This document shows positions 25,052-38,816 of a stretch of DNA of 64,000 nt, piece by piece. The position numbers and the translations under genes were made by a program. Under the pieces are notes generated by a model. That model was not told where the DNA came from and did not search any database. It saw nothing but the letters and a program-made list of their open reading frames with translations. Source of the stretch: Toxonevra muliebris. Its lineage: Eukaryota > Arthropoda > Insecta > Diptera > Pallopteridae. How positions within the stretch are numbered: the stretch's first letter is position 1; each line of letters begins with the position of its first letter. Location: NCBI GenBank assembly GCA_963691655.1, contig OY829326.1, positions 38,095,989-38,159,988 on the forward strand, given 5' to 3'.

Positions 25052-25743
25052 TAGGGTGGGTTAAAATTTTTCCCTATGTCGGCTATGCTATAAAGTTGTT
25101 CTACTTAAAGTTTAAAGTAAGCTTCATCCCGCAGACTTATTAATTTCATTACGATTTTGGCGATCTATAAGGAAATTCAAAACAAACAAAAAAAAAAACG
25201 AAAACAAAAAATTTTAATAACAGCTTGTTCTACTTTGTTGACCAAATCATATCAAACCAAAGATTGTAATCACGAATAAATCTATTTTCATTTATTTTTT
25301 TTAAAACAATTTATAGAGCAGCGTTAGGGGTTCAAAAGGTGTTTTAAAATTGGAAATATTTAATTTTTAAGTTATTGTTCAAGGTACACCTATATTTATA
25401 ATTAATGTAAAGTTTTTCCTTTTAGTTGTACTTCATATCAAAAATTCAAATCTTTCCGGGTGCCATGCACTACTATCCGAAATATGAAACGTTAGCATTT
25501 GGACGCTATCATATCTTAATATTTTGATCTAAAACTTTGACGGTTAATGTTTGAATTATAGAGGTTTAAAACTGTAACGTGGCATTAAAAAATCATTAAA
25601 TTCTCTCTTTTTTTGTAGTAAATCTTTAAAGTACATATAAAATACGAAGTCCGCAGATCTAAACTTAGTTTTAAAGTTATACTTCCCTTGGCAAAGTTGC
25701 TTAGAATTTTATGTAGAATAACCATATAATTTGACCCACTCTA
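25052..25743. mobile_element. TA-flanked inverted-repeat element (AGGGTGGGTT ends)
   Basis: The left end TAGGGTGGGTTAAAATTTTT at 25052-25071 and the right end AATTTGACCCACTCTA at 25728-25743 are inverted copies with a few mismatches, both at TA. The element is about 690 bp with no long coding frame, as expected of a non-autonomous Tc1/mariner-like element. Confidence 0.65.
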
Positions 25744-28700
25744 ATTAAAGCATATAGAAAACAATTGACCTACCATATTGAGAGGTGTTTGAAGGCAAAT
25801 ATTTGATTTGATTTAATAAATAACCGAAAAGAATGTTACATTTTTTTTTATAAATAGTCTTTTATTTTTCAAATTATCAAAGTACACACATACACATGCC
25901 TTCGAGCAGAAGAGATCCAAGTGACAATATCAACAAAATCGATTAAGTGCTATTTCGGAATTTAAAAAGGTCGTATCTATTTTTTATATAAAATATAAAA
26001 AAAAAATTAATTTTTATAGTAACGAAAAAATATCACAACCCTCATTTCTGTTCTGAAAGTGCAGCTGTTATTAAAACGCATTTTCTTAAATTTCTCAAAG
26101 GTTAATAAATGTTACTTGCAACATTTCTGTTCCAAGTCTTTCCTACATACCTAAATAGATACAGATACATACGTAACTTACCTTAACAAATAGTTATCAT
26201 TGTTCTTATGGACGCTCTCTTATTTATTTATATCGATCAAATAAAATGTTGCTCTTCTTCATATGTTGTAGTATTGCATGCTTCATGTTCGCTCAGTCAA
26301 AATCAATTAATAATAAAAATGCTAAACAATTAAAAAAGTTTTTAATACATATCTACAGCTTCATCAACAATATTGTGTGATCACAACGAATATTCTGCTC
26401 AGTTCGTGTTGATCTATCGCATGTGACGGTTCATTAGAAATATTGGAATATATAAAGGATAAAGTAGTGAAAATATCCAGGATTCCTTTTTTTACACCTC
26501 AAAAGAGTGTAAATCGAAGTGTAGGTGATTAATTCTACAATAAATAATTAAGTCTCCAAACTAATTTGAAAAGCGAGAGCAGCTCAAAAGTTATAGTGGA
26601 ACGTTACGAATAATTAATTAATTTTTTAAAAGTTGTATGCATATATTATATATATACGATGACCATCCGTTCTGGATAACTCAGAACAGTACAGTGTTTG
26701 AAGACTTCGTTCTGTGTGATTTTCTTACAAATATGTGTTCTGTATTTGTATTGCATTCCGTATAAGTTTTTGAATGTGAATTAAAATAATACAAATAAAT
26801 AAATAAAAATTACAAAACACCAAAAACTATTTATGCAAACGGATTTCAAAGTCTGAGTCTAATAATAATAATAATAAATATCAACACCAATCAATCGAAA
26901 GTTAAAATTTTTGTGGAAACATTTTTTGTTGTTGTTAGTTTATTTAATTTTTTAAGTTTTTGCTATTTTATTTTAATTGCCAGGAGGAAATATACACAGA
27001 GCACTTTAAAGTTTTATGAGCTTAGTGTTTTAAAACCATATTTATTTATTATTTTTGAAGAATTACAAATTACACAGTCCCACAGTGTTTTTTCAACAGA
27101 GCCACCGTAGTATTTTACTGAATGAGGATATTCTGCTCAACATTTTTACTAAAATAAAGTTATAGTCCAGCACGTTATAATTTTTTCTTACCTCTATTTA
27201 AAGGTATATGTAATCTTCAAGATCTGGTTGTTAATTGTTTGAGATTGTATAATTACAAGGAATTAATGTGTGAATAAAGTCTGTTTACCTTTTCATCAGG
27301 AACAACTTTTTCTCAATCATAAAACCTATAGCTCTTGAAATGTGTTTACTCATTGATAGGTGACACAGCTTCTCTGACCTTAAAATGCAAGTAAAGGAAA
27401 ACCATGAAGTGGCCTTGTTCAACAAAAATGAACGGCACAATATCCTCTTTCAGTATTACACCATGGTTACTCTCCTGCAAGCTAAAAATTTTAATTTTTT
27501 TAAGGCTGATAAAATTCTGTTCAATAAAATAAAAATACGTCTCCGTCTCCTTTCATCATAGCACGATCTTGAAAACCACATATTACTTATTATTTGAACA
27601 ATTCAAAATTGAATTAAATAAATTAAATATCCATATACCGTATCCTGAAATCAAAGTTTATTTCTATTGAGAATATACAGTAAATAATAAAACTTCCAGC
27701 AATATTATAGTATTGCACTTAAAACATATTGACCCATAAGGTCAAGTACTTAGTTTAGTAGCGTTCAATGAGACGAACGCAACTCATGCTGTACGGCAAA
27801 AAAAAGAAGAATTTGAAATTTAATTAAATTAACCTCTTTGTAGACAAGACTCATACATTGTTCTCTTAATAATTCAAATTTATGAAACTGTCACACACAT
27901 TAAAACATATGTACATAGAAAGTTAGACCGAGAGACATTATGACACCAAGAGCGCCAGCACTTAATAACACAGACCTGCGAGATTTTAGATAATTGAAAA
28001 CAAGCGGTGGTTTCTTCAGAATTTTACTTTCGCATATAGATTTCGAGAATTGTTAATCCAGAAATAAACTCACCGGTTTTGGCCATTTGCTTTCGTCTTT
28101 GAAATCTAGGAAAATCTTTTTAAAATTATTTTACTATCGTCGGGAATATTTTCCTTTTCGGCTATATACATAGTTTGGGCGATCAGTTTTCATCCATTAG
28201 AATTCTTAAAAAATCCAATGCAATTTTAAAAATGCCAACTATGATCATTTTCCATCGTCTATAAAATTCTAAAAAGATTTTTATTAGTTACATTATAAAC
28301 CGTTATTATTTAAATTTTTGATTTGGCAATTATTGTAATTATATTATATAAATCTAACTTTAAAATAAAAGTGTGGATTTGGTTTTATTTGGATATTATA
28401 AAACTTAAACTTGTTATTTCATAATTCACTTCTCGAATATTTTTTACTTTTCCCCAATTCAATATTTTTTCGCTGAGATATGGCAATGTAAAAATGAAAT
28501 TCTAAGATTTCATTTTGACATTTTAAGATTAGAAGTTTTCAAAATTCTGATGACTTTAATTAATGGATTTTGTATGGACCGAATAGAAAATATAACCAGT
28601 TCTAGAGAAAATAGTAAAACATTTTGAAAAACTGTTTATAGATTTTATAAATAGCCAAAATCGGTCTTTTGGGTTAAGATTTCTCCGGAATTCTGACGTG

Positions 28701-28896
28701 ACAGAATGGAGGCGCTGGAAAACTCTAATTTTCTCAATGATCGTATAAAAAGTTTTATTTCGCAGGCCTGTGTAATTTACATAATTTTAAATCAATAAAA
28801 AACAAACAAAATAAAATCTATCAATTTAAAAACTTGCTCGTATACACATACATAATTATAGGTAAATTAGATATTATATGATAGCAACACATCATA

Positions 28897-31800
28897 ATGG
28901 AACGCGAGGAATCAATCGCTTCGAAATTATCCGAAGACATACCCATAGCTGCCGGCCTTGAACCAATGAAACCAATAAGTTTTTGGCAACTCTTTCGCTT
29001 CTCAACACCTTGCGAAACATTTATTCTCTTCATTGGTTTTATAATGTCTGGCATTAAAGCGTTAACACTACCGGCTGTTGTTATTGTCTATAGTGAATTT
29101 ACAGCAATGTTGGTTGATCGTACACTACAAATCGGAACAAGTTCATCAACGTATGCATTGCCATTGTTTGGCGGTGGGAAAGTACTGTAAGTATTCAAAG
29201 ATAGAAGATTTTTTATGTGTAAGATTTTGAATTTTTTTTTCGCCTCCAATTTATAGAACAAATGCAACCAAGGAAGTTAACATGTCTGAATTATATAATG
29301 ATTCCATATCATATGGTATTCTACTTACAATCGCTTCCATTATCATGTTCATTTCGGGCATATTTTCTGTGGATGTTTTCAATCTGGTTGCATTGAGGCA
29401 GATAACGCGTATGCGAAAGCGTCTGTTTGAATCGGTGATGCGGCAAGATATTGGATGGCATGACTTGGCAACAAAGCAGAATTTTGCACAAAATATGACT
29501 GAGTATTTACAAAATATAATTCTTAATTTTACAGAACTATTTACGAGTTTTCAGAATTGAAATTGCACTTGAAAAATGTATTTCTATAGAGGAACAAAAA
29601 ATGCATAATTAGTTTTATGAGTGATTGGAAATTTTACTTTTGGAATGGCCGTCTTAATATACAGCGAATGGTGTGCTTTATTTATTCACAGTTTTCGATT
29701 GCATAACGCTACATAGATTAGATTAGGTTAAAATGGTTTCCTGAGAACGCCAGTACACTTAGGCAAACAAGACGCATTGTGATACCGTGGATAAGAAACT
29801 ACATAAGAAAAACTGTTGTGTTCTGAAACATATTGTAAATAATAAACCTCATTTTATATATTCGGGTCAACTAAAATTTTTAAGGTGAACATTTTTATTT
29901 GAGTTTTCTTCAAATCTATAATGACTTACGTAATTGACATATGGTACATATTTGTGTATTATATAAAAAGTTAAGGACATTCCCATAACTATTGCGAGCC
30001 TACAGGAAAAAGGAAACTTACAAATGCGGAAAAGATTCCCTAGTATACAGAACTTTGGAGAAAGTCAAGTTGTGACACGCTGTGCTATGGATAAAAAAAT
30101 ATATATGGAGTTAGTATGTATACTAGGGAGGGTCAAATTGATCAAGCAAAAAAAAACTTGCGAAAGGGTATAGTAAAAGAAGAATCTTCGGAAGATTCTA
30201 AGTAAATTTGCACATAGAGCTATACTTCGAAAATAAATTTCGAGTCTCCACATTTTTGCAAATAAATATTAGTCGCTATATATATACGATTTTAGTGAAA
30301 ACTATGAGTTTTTTTTTCAAAAGAGTTCCCATTGAAAACTCCGACTTAAAAAATAATCTGAAAAACAAGAAGAAGAAGCTCACAATAAAATTATAATTTG
30401 GTTTTTTGCTAACTTATAAATTTGTTATTATTTGTATTTTGTGTGGGAACCAATACGTATTTGTTAAAATGCTGAGGCTCGAATTTTTTTTTTGGATCTA
30501 TGTTTTTTTTTTGGTTAATTTACTCAATCGCAGATTATTTTTTACTATATGATTTGAAGGCAAACAAATTTCATCCGCCCTAATGTATACACTTTTTAAT
30601 TGCTGAATAGAAGATGATACCAAAAAACAGCAAATATTCATACTTGCATACTAAAATATTCGTTAACAAATTAAATCAAAATCATTAACAATAAGAATAT
30701 TTCAATTCACAGTGACATTGAGAAAATACGCGATGGTATCTCCGAGAAAGTTGGACATTTTCTTTATCTGGTGTTTGGATTCATTATCACTGTAGGCATT
30801 GCATTTGCCTATGGTTGGAAATTAACGCTGGCTGTTAGTGTTTACATACCAATTGTTATAATAATGAATTATTTCGTTGCACAAGTGAGTTACATACAGA
30901 ATCAGTGGCGAAGCCAGAAAATAATTTCGAGGAGCACAAAATATTCTTTTTAATTTTTTTTTACATTTACTATTAACAGTTTTTTTTACATATATGGTAT
31001 ATTACAAAAACTATATAATAAATTGGAAGCTGATATTAATGGTGAACTCAGTTCAGGTGATATTAAAGTTCGCAGAATAAATTTGGACAAAATACAATTT
31101 TTATAAATTTCCGGCACTATTTTTCAGTGAAATTAAATTAAAATTTTTTTGAATTTGAATTAAAATGTAGAATTATTCTATCACGTCAATATTTTCTGAA
31201 ATCTGGACTCAATCAGGCTGGTTTTTGGCCGTTTAGCAGCGTGTATCAAATCTATAAACATTTTATAATTTTTCTCCAATATGTCAATAGAATTTTGACA
31301 AAAATTTTACCAAAAAAATGTAAAAATGATTATTTAAAATTTTGCATATTCTAAAAATTTCTACTAAATATTATGGGTATTCACAGGTTTATGTAAAAGT
31401 GCGAAATTGCGACTTAAAGCACTAAGATGTAAGCGTTCAATGCAAATATTGGAGATGCGAAATAGTTTAACTGTCAAAATGTTACCATCTCATTGAAAAA
31501 TAATGGAAAAAATTTGGATTCTTCTTACGAATTTAAAGGTAAAAAGGTGTCAAACTTTCGCAATCCGCACTTTCGCAACGTCGCAAGGGCATGTTGCATC
31601 AACCCGTGAATACCCATATTAAAAGTTTTTCAAATGCAAATAACTCATCAGCTTTATGCAATAGAGGCAGCACTTGTTATAAGTAAAATTACCTGGTTTA
31701 ATATAAATTTTTGTTTGGAAAACCGTTTATGGGGTTTTATAATTTTTTTTTGGAGTGAAATGTCCTAAAACTATTTGTAATTTGTTTGCAAATATCTTAA

Positions 31801-34800
31801 AAACATTACGAACAACTAGATACGTCATTGAAATCAGCGAATATTTCGTGTTTACATTTTCTTGTTATAAAAAAAAGACAAAATTATGCAATAAAACTAA
31901 ATGCTGTGAGTGGTGCAACCCTCACAACCTCTCCTGGCTACGCCACTGTACAGAACAATCAAACAACTTGAATTCACTTTATATTAACCTTAATTTCTTA
32001 ATTTACAGTTCCAAAGTAATCTCACGACACGCGAACAAGAATCTTATGCTGGTGCTGGCAACCTTGTCGAAGAAGTCCTTAGTTCAATACGCACTATCGT
32101 GTCTTTCAGCGGTGAAAAGAAGGAATCCGAGCGTTATGATAACTTTTTGATACCTGCACGAAAGGCCAGCCAGAGGAAGGGCGCATTTTCCGGCTTGAGC
32201 GATGGTGTGCTCAAATCGATGTTGTTTCTTTCATGCGCTGGTGCTTTTTGGTATGGTGTCAATTTAATTCTTGATGATCGTTACGTTGAAGATAAGGAAT
32301 ACACACCGGCAATTTTAATGATAGTAAGTTTGATTTCTCCGCCAAGAGTTCTTCAGTTTTATTTATTTAATATTTTCAGGCTTTCTTTGGGATAATTGTT
32401 GGTGCTGATAATATTGCACGCACTTCTCCATTTCTGGAGTCATTTTCCCAAGCACGCGGCTGTGCCTCGAACATATTTAAAGTCATTGATGCACAATCGG
32501 CCATCGACCCAATGTCCACCGATGGCAAACTACTTAACTATGGTTTACGAGGTGACATTGAATTCCAAGACGTATTCTTCCGTTATCCTTCACGTCTCGA
32601 TGTTATTGTACATCGTGGTTTGAATTTCGTAGTTAAAGCTGGACAGACAGTGGCTTTGGTCGGTTCATCGGGTTGTGGCAAGTCAACGTGTGTGCAGTTG
32701 TTGCAGCGTTTCTACGATCCTGTATTTGGCTCAGTCTTACTGGATGATTTGGACATAAGGAAATACAACATACATTGGCTGCGCTCGAATATCGCAGTAG
32801 TGGGTCAAGAACCTGTGTTGTTCTTGGGTAGCATTGGTAAGCTAACTGACAAATAATATTTAATAATTTAAAGCAATTATTGTTGTTTATCTGTATATGC
32901 GAGTAAAGGTGATAATATTAGTTATGGAAAGGAAAACGCAACTCAAAAGGAAATAGAAGCTGCTGCAAAAGCTGCTGGAGCTCATGAGTTCATATCGACG
33001 TTACCGGAAGTGTGTAAATATTATGTTGAATTAGGTGCACCTTATTTAATGCAATGCCATTTCTTGTGTAGAGCTATCAAACAGTTATTGGCGAGCGTGG
33101 CTCTCAACTTTCTGGTGGACAGAAGCAACGGATTGCTATTGCACGCGCTCTCATACAAAATCCGAAAATTCTTTTGCTGGATGAAGCAACATCTGCTTTG
33201 GATTATCAGTCTGAGAAGCTGGTGCAAGAAGCTTTAGATTTGGCTAGCAAAGGACGAACGACTATCGTTGTATCACATAGACTTTCTGCTGTTCGCGGTG
33301 CCGACAAAATTGTTTTCATACACGAAGGTAAGGTCGTTGAGGAAGGTTCACATGACGATCTTATGCAATTGGAGGGCATGTATTACCAAATGGTACGCGC
33401 TGGTGATATTAATGTACCTGAACCAGAAGAAACCGATGACATTGATGATGTTAAACGTGAGTACACTTTCAATTTTTTAAACTATGACTTCTATGGATCT
33501 GTTTCTCTTTTGAATACAGGAAAGAGTTTGGCACTGTATGAGAAGTCGTTTGAGATGAATCCGATTAATCTCGATAAGAATCAAAAGAATAGTATACAAC
33601 TTGAGGAGATAAATTTTAAATCATTCAAGAATAATAAAGTCCCTGCTGAAAAAGAAGACACTCCAAATTTTGTCAATACTTTTGGGCGTATTTTGAAACT
33701 AGCGCGTCCCGAATGGCATTACTTGATACTTGGCGCAATTTGTGCCATTGGTTTCGGTTTCACGTATCCAGCGTTCTCAGTGGCTTTCGGGGAATTCTAT
33801 GGTGCTCTAGCTGAGACCGACGAACAAACTGCATTAGATCGAACAGCTGTGCTTTCAATATGTTGTCTAGTTTTAGGCGTATTGACAGGTTTTGCTTCGT
33901 TTTTGCAAACTTATCTATTCAATTATGCTGGCGTGTGGTTAACAACACGACTGCGTTCAATGGCTTTCAATTCGATGATGCATCAAGAGATCGGTTGGTT
34001 TGATGAAGACACAAACTCAGTTGGTTCTCTGTCGGCACGTTTAGCTGGAGATGCAGCTGGTGTTCAGGGTGCTCTAGGCTATCCCTTGAGTGGTCTAATA
34101 CAGGCTTTCTCCAATTTCGTCGTTGGCGTCACCTTGGCCTTTTACTATTCGTGGAGGTTGGCTTTATTATGCTTGGCTACATGCCCCATTATAGTGGGAT
34201 CTGTCATATACGAAGCCAAGTAAGAATTATGGATTTTAATTTCGATTAATTTACTAAAGCTATATTAATAGATTCATGACGACCACCATGATGCGAGAGA
34301 AGGTCGTGATAGAAGAAGCTTGTCGTATTGCTACAGAAGCTATTGCCAATGTACGCACCATTGCCGGTTTGAGGCGTGAAGCTAAAGTGATAGAAAGGTA
34401 CAATGAAGAAGTGCATAAAGTCGAAGAGTTGATTCGCCAGAAAATAAAGTATCGAGGTGTAATAAACGCAGCAGGACAAGCATTTGTATTCTTTGCTTAT
34501 GCAGTGGCGTTATGTTATGGTGGTGTTCTTGTTTCCGAGGGTAAAGTGCCTTTCCAGGATATTATTAAGTATGTTTTAATACAATTTTATTGCATATTCT
34601 ATGTTTTCAATGTAAAATAATGTAAAAAATTACAGAGTCTCTGAAACACTTTTATATGGCTCAATGATGTTAGCTCAATCGCTAGCTTTTGCTCCCGCCT
34701 TCACTGCAGCTCTAGTAGCAGGACATCGATTGTTCCAAATTTTAGACCGTAAACCAAAGATTCTTTCTCCAGAGAAACGACAGAAAAATACATTGGCCAA

Positions 34801-35616
34801 ACAATTAAATACATTTGAGGGAGTTCGCTACAGTGACATAGAATTTCATTACCCTACACGCACAGAGTCGAAAATTTTGCATGGCCTGAATTTGGAGGTG
34901 TGTCTTGGTAAAACTGTCGCTTTGGTGGGATATTCGGGTTGTGGTAAATCTACTTGCATACAACTTCTGCAACGTTACTATGATGCGGATAGCGGCACCA
35001 TCGTAAGTTTAATTAAATCTTGCTAAGGAAAAAGTTTAATTTATTTATATTTATTTTCTAGCATATCGATCATGAAGACATTCAAACTGACCTCACACTA
35101 GAAGGTTTACGTAGTAAACTGGGCCTTGTCTCACAGGAACCTGCCCTCTTTGAACGTACTATTGCCGAGAATATTGCCTATGGAAACAATACACGTCAAA
35201 TTACAATGGCTGAGATAATTGGAGCAGCCAAAAGCGCAAATGCACATTCATTTATCATTTCCCTGCCGAACGGTTATGATACCAGATTGGGTTCTCGTGG
35301 CACGCAGCTATCAGGCGGACAGAAGCAACGCATAGCTATCGCACGGGCGTTGGTGCGTAATCCACAGATTCTACTATTGGACGAAGCAACATCAGCATTG
35401 GATTTGCAAAGTGAACAACTTGTTCAACAGGCCCTGGACATGGCTTGCACTGGACGGACATGTATTGTGATTGCTCATCGTTTATCCACTGTACAGAATG
35501 CGGATTTGATTTGTGTTCTGCAAAATGGCCGTATTGCAGAGCAAGGAAATCACCATCAATTAATTGCGAAGGACGGCATTTATGCTAAATTGCATAAGAC
35601 TCAAAAAGATCATTGA
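28897..35616 (+). CDS. Mdr65: ABCB/P-glycoprotein multidrug transporter Mdr65
   Basis: A full ABC transporter (TMD-NBD-TMD-NBD) of the plasma membrane that exports hydrophobic compounds; Drosophila Mdr65 acts at the blood-brain barrier. Exons: 28897-29186, 29257-29502, 30713-30884, 32009-32323, 32380-32836, 32909-33009, 33072-33456, 33520-34219, 34272-34568, 34636-35002, 35062-35616. Phases agree and give 1294 aa, a normal length. NBD1: Walker [10 protein letters not shown] (residues 436-444), signature LSGGQ (540-544), Walker B ILLLDE (560-565). NBD2: Walker [10 protein letters not shown] (1086-1094), LSGGQ (1193-1197), then [12 protein letters not shown]. The start MEREES and the end LHKTQKDH match Drosophila Mdr65. 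A paralogue follows 7.6 kb downstream on the same strand. An extra 63-nt intron sits in the linker after NBD1. All catalytic motifs are intact, so the gene appears functional. Confidence 0.95.
29503..30712. other. Second intron of Mdr65
   Basis: A 1.2-kb AT-rich intron. Apart from the SINE-tail fragment at 29719-29792 I see no recognisable element. Confidence 0.6.
29719..29792 (-). repeat. Fragment matching the 3' part of the window's SINE
   Basis: Shares, in order, AGGTTRRRRTGG, a CACTTAG block and CATTGTGATACC with the 3' portion of the SINE at 51549-51862, read in the same orientation as that minus-strand copy. The tRNA-like head is absent, so this is either a truncated copy or a different element with the same tail. 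Confidence 0.5.
31372..31618. mobile_element. MITE in Mdr65 intron (TATGGGTATTCAC ends)
   Basis: TATGGGTATTCACAGGTT at 31372-31389 and AACCCGTGAATACCCATA at 31601-31618 are inverted copies with one mismatch. Complementarity continues inward through an AAAGTGCGAAATTGCGAC-like block. The element is 247 bp with no coding frame, in the intron 30885-32008. Confidence 0.75.
33457..33519 (+). other. 63-nt stop-free intron in the Mdr65 linker
   Basis: GTGAGT...TACAG boundaries enclose 63 bases (21 codons) with no stop in frame, so both spliced and retained forms keep the reading frame. Removing it joins DDVK to [11 protein letters not shown], which resembles the Drosophila linker, so splicing is the likely main form. 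The paralogue at 43224 has no intron here. Confidence 0.75.
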
Positions 35617-35946
35617 TCGTATGCATCAATATTTTATTAATTTTTTTTAATTATGGTTTCACACAGTTCTGTACAGTCTTACTTATAATCAAATTAAAAG
35701 CGATTTTTAATTTAATAGTCGACTTTTGACACATTTTTTGGAAAACTACTAAATTTATGTTGGATTATAAGTAAGACTGGTAATTTCGAATATAGTATTT
35801 GTATGGACCGTTAGATATTTCAAAAGTTTTTTGGTTTTTGATAGAATAAACGTAAGCAAGTATTTCTATTTTCAAAACTGAAACAATTTTGCTTATTTGA
35901 TTATCTATGTACAATAGTATAAAAAATACCAAAATTATCTTTTATA

Positions 35947-35956
35947 AATAAATAAA
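35947..35956 (+). terminator. Polyadenylation signal of Mdr65
   Basis: Overlapping AATAAATAAA about 330 bases after the Mdr65 stop, the first strong canonical signal downstream. Confidence 0.55.
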
Positions 35957-38816
35957 AGTTTTAAACAAAAGATTAAAATGTTAACAGAGAAATAAAATGT
36001 TATTACAAGAACAACAACAACACCAATTCAATAAAAGCAGCCGAGCAAACACTTTTGCGGCTGTTTGTTTTTTTGAGGGAGAAGCGGGGAGGGAGGGTTG
36101 AATTGCGCACTATCAAAATTATTAAATAAATTTTTACAAGAGATAAAAAGTCTTGAAATGTTCAACAAAAAACGAGAATCTTGCATGAGAAATTTAACGC
36201 TACGACATCGAATCAAATAAAGATAGGGATGTTTACTTCCGTTTTTCTCACATTAGTGTGTAGGCGCAAAAAAAACCTTAACGAGACAAAAAAAAAAAAA
36301 TTTGAGAGGGGAGGAAGAATTTTTAAAGTACCTACAATAGAAAATGTTCCGATTTCAAAAGTTCAAAATATGAAAAAAAAACCGCTTAAAATCGCCAACC
36401 TGGGAAAACTGAGAAATTACTTTTCTATATACAACTCAAGTTTTCAGAAAAACTTGGTTTCATCCATTCCACAGAAAAAAAACCCCAAAATGCTGTACAG
36501 TGTTATTGAATTATGTTATTTAGAAAAAGTCTAAATTTACAAAGATCCATGAATGTTTTCTATTTTTAATAAATTTTCAAACTTTTTAAACTCAGCGCCA
36601 GGAGGAAAATAATAATTAAAATCTTCCTCTTGTAGAATCTGAAGCAAAACTCACGCCAAAAATATTTAACAAGCTAAATTTTGTTCCAAAACGTTATAAA
36701 TATTTGTAACTAATTTGTCACACCTTCAGTTGAGTTAGAAAAAAGAGATCATGGCATTTCATAAACTAAAATGTACCTGGAATTTCGAAAACCAAAGCAG
36801 CTTCTGCTCTCTCTTCCCATGAAAAGCTCCAAAGGTAATACAACCAAAAAAATTTTTAATATAATGTAAACATTTATGAATTGAATTAAAATATGATTTT
36901 TTTTAGAATATTAGTTGTTTTTCTTACAGAGTACCTGGGATTGTACTAATATTCAACTAGATTCATTAGGTTTTATGGGAAACTTTGTAAAAGCGGAAGG
37001 TTGACACTTTTTTCACTTGCGTTGTACGGTTTTCAATTTAGAATAGGCGTCATACAAAAAAATTAATCATGTGGTCTTATCATGGCCGTCAAATTGAGCA
37101 TTAATTTTTTTTAATCAATTGGGGCAACTTAAATCACTTTTGAATAAATAAAAGTAAGACTTCATTAAGGAAAGACCGTACGATTGTTACGGGTCGACCA
37201 CGCCTTAGCACGCATGCAGAGCTCAGAGTATAATAAATTACACACATGCCAGGCTTAATTCGATAGAAAAAGTGCTTAGTCGATCGTTGTGTAGGGAAGA
37301 GAAACTTTGGACGACTAAACCAAGATATCTATGTACGCTCACTGCGGTTATAGGATTGCCTGTGTATTATGTGGTTAATAAGAGGAATGTTTATACACTT
37401 TCCATTATTCTTCTATGTACATATATATTTCTACTTGCATATACAACACGTGCCACTCTTAATTCTCGTTTTACTAATCAATTTGATGTAAAATGAACGC
37501 AAATATGCCAATCTCCATTCAAATGTTTCCATCAACAATAACCAAGGGGAAACTAATTCCGAATCGAATTCAATGCTTATGGCACATAAACGTCATTCCT
37601 CTTATTATGAATTAAATAATTATTTGCATATTAGCAAAATGTAAAACCGCAAAATGATTTTTGAAAAATTCGCAATTTCACTCTAATTCATTTAATTCTT
37701 TTTTATAATATGTTGCTGTTCCAAATTAAACACGGAATTGCTGGCGTTATTTAATGACGATACGCGTAATAAAAATCAATATATTTACATAGAAAGTAAT
37801 GAAATTAAGTATATGTAATAAAATAGTCATCACAAATAATATTCGAGTGGGTCATGCTACTTAGAGATAAAAAGTTGTCTAAGTATGAACCTCCGGATCA
37901 ACGCAAAAGATAGCTACTAAATTTAATTGAACGAAAAATTTCGCGTAAATAAGTTCTAAACAGTTTGTGCCAGCCCCTGAGATTAAGAACACTGAAAATG
38001 CGAAAATAATTTGTTTGGGCTGACCAAGATCCTGCGTACATTCACGAGATGCCCAATTCTGCTGGACATATCTGAGCATATACATAATTGATCCTGAACT
38101 AATATCCAGTTTACTATTAAATTGTAGGCTCAGGATAAATCTGAAGCCAATAAATAAAAAGCATATTTTTCTCCTTGTATATGGCATAACAGCGTATTGA
38201 GGCGTTTATTCATGTTGTCATTATATCATCATTACGAAGACGATTTTTAATTGTTCGATTTTATGACTGAATGAAATCAAACCAATTGAAATTGATAAAT
38301 TAAATAAGAAACTACTGAGGTAAAGTATTAAAAAGAAGAAATATTTGCGTACACTATAAAAAAAAACATTGTAACATCAAATCAAATTTATAATAAATAA
38401 CACAGTTCAACAGAAAAAAAAAATAACAAATAGATGTATAGATATCAATCCTTTATTTCCCTTTCTTATAGGTCTTTGTTTACTTTTTCACAAGAATCTG
38501 TTTTCTAAGCTATTTAAAGGATTCAAGGAAAGTAATTATGTTTATGTTTTCGATTTTTGCTGTCCAAAGCACCATTGGGAGGTTCATCCAACCACTCTGA
38601 ATAGCAAGATATGACTTATTTACACTAATTAAAGAGTTTTCTTTGCCACACTGCTGGAACGAGTGGTTCTGCATGCTAAGAAAAGGAATAAATTGGGAAT
38701 GTATAGAATGTAAAGGCAACCAAAACGGAGCACGCAGTAAAGTCGATAAGTGAAAACAAGTGCTCGAAAGTTATACGAGCATATTTCAAAGCAAAAATTT
38801 TAGTGTACTGTAAAAG

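Larger units (their letters stand above)
21141..28896. other. Intergenic repeat field between Nedd4 and Mdr65
   Basis: No conserved gene is recognised in 7.7 kb. It holds two related inverted-repeat elements (22.2-22.9 kb), an antisense non-LTR relic (23.4-23.9 kb), a 690-bp inverted-repeat element (25.1-25.7 kb) and a TAA microsatellite at 26861-26879. The rest is AT-rich DNA in which I see nothing. The last part presumably contains the Mdr65 promoter and 5' leader, but I cannot place a start site. Confidence 0.6.

Noticed and set aside
31755..32150. A 131-codon open frame as a separate gene
   Set aside because: It crosses the Mdr65 acceptor at 32008 and reads the exon in the wrong frame.
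33174..34223. A single 349-codon exon of Mdr65 without the small intron
   Set aside because: The 63-nt GT-AG segment is absent from the expected protein alignment; continuity is due to its length and lack of stops. Kept as a finding on retention.
36181..36534. A 117-codon Lys-rich open frame
   Set aside because: Low-complexity, AT-driven composition with no recognisable domain or splice context.
37879..38187. A minus-strand 102-codon open frame
   Set aside because: No motif or membrane pattern typical of a known family, and no flanking exon signals.
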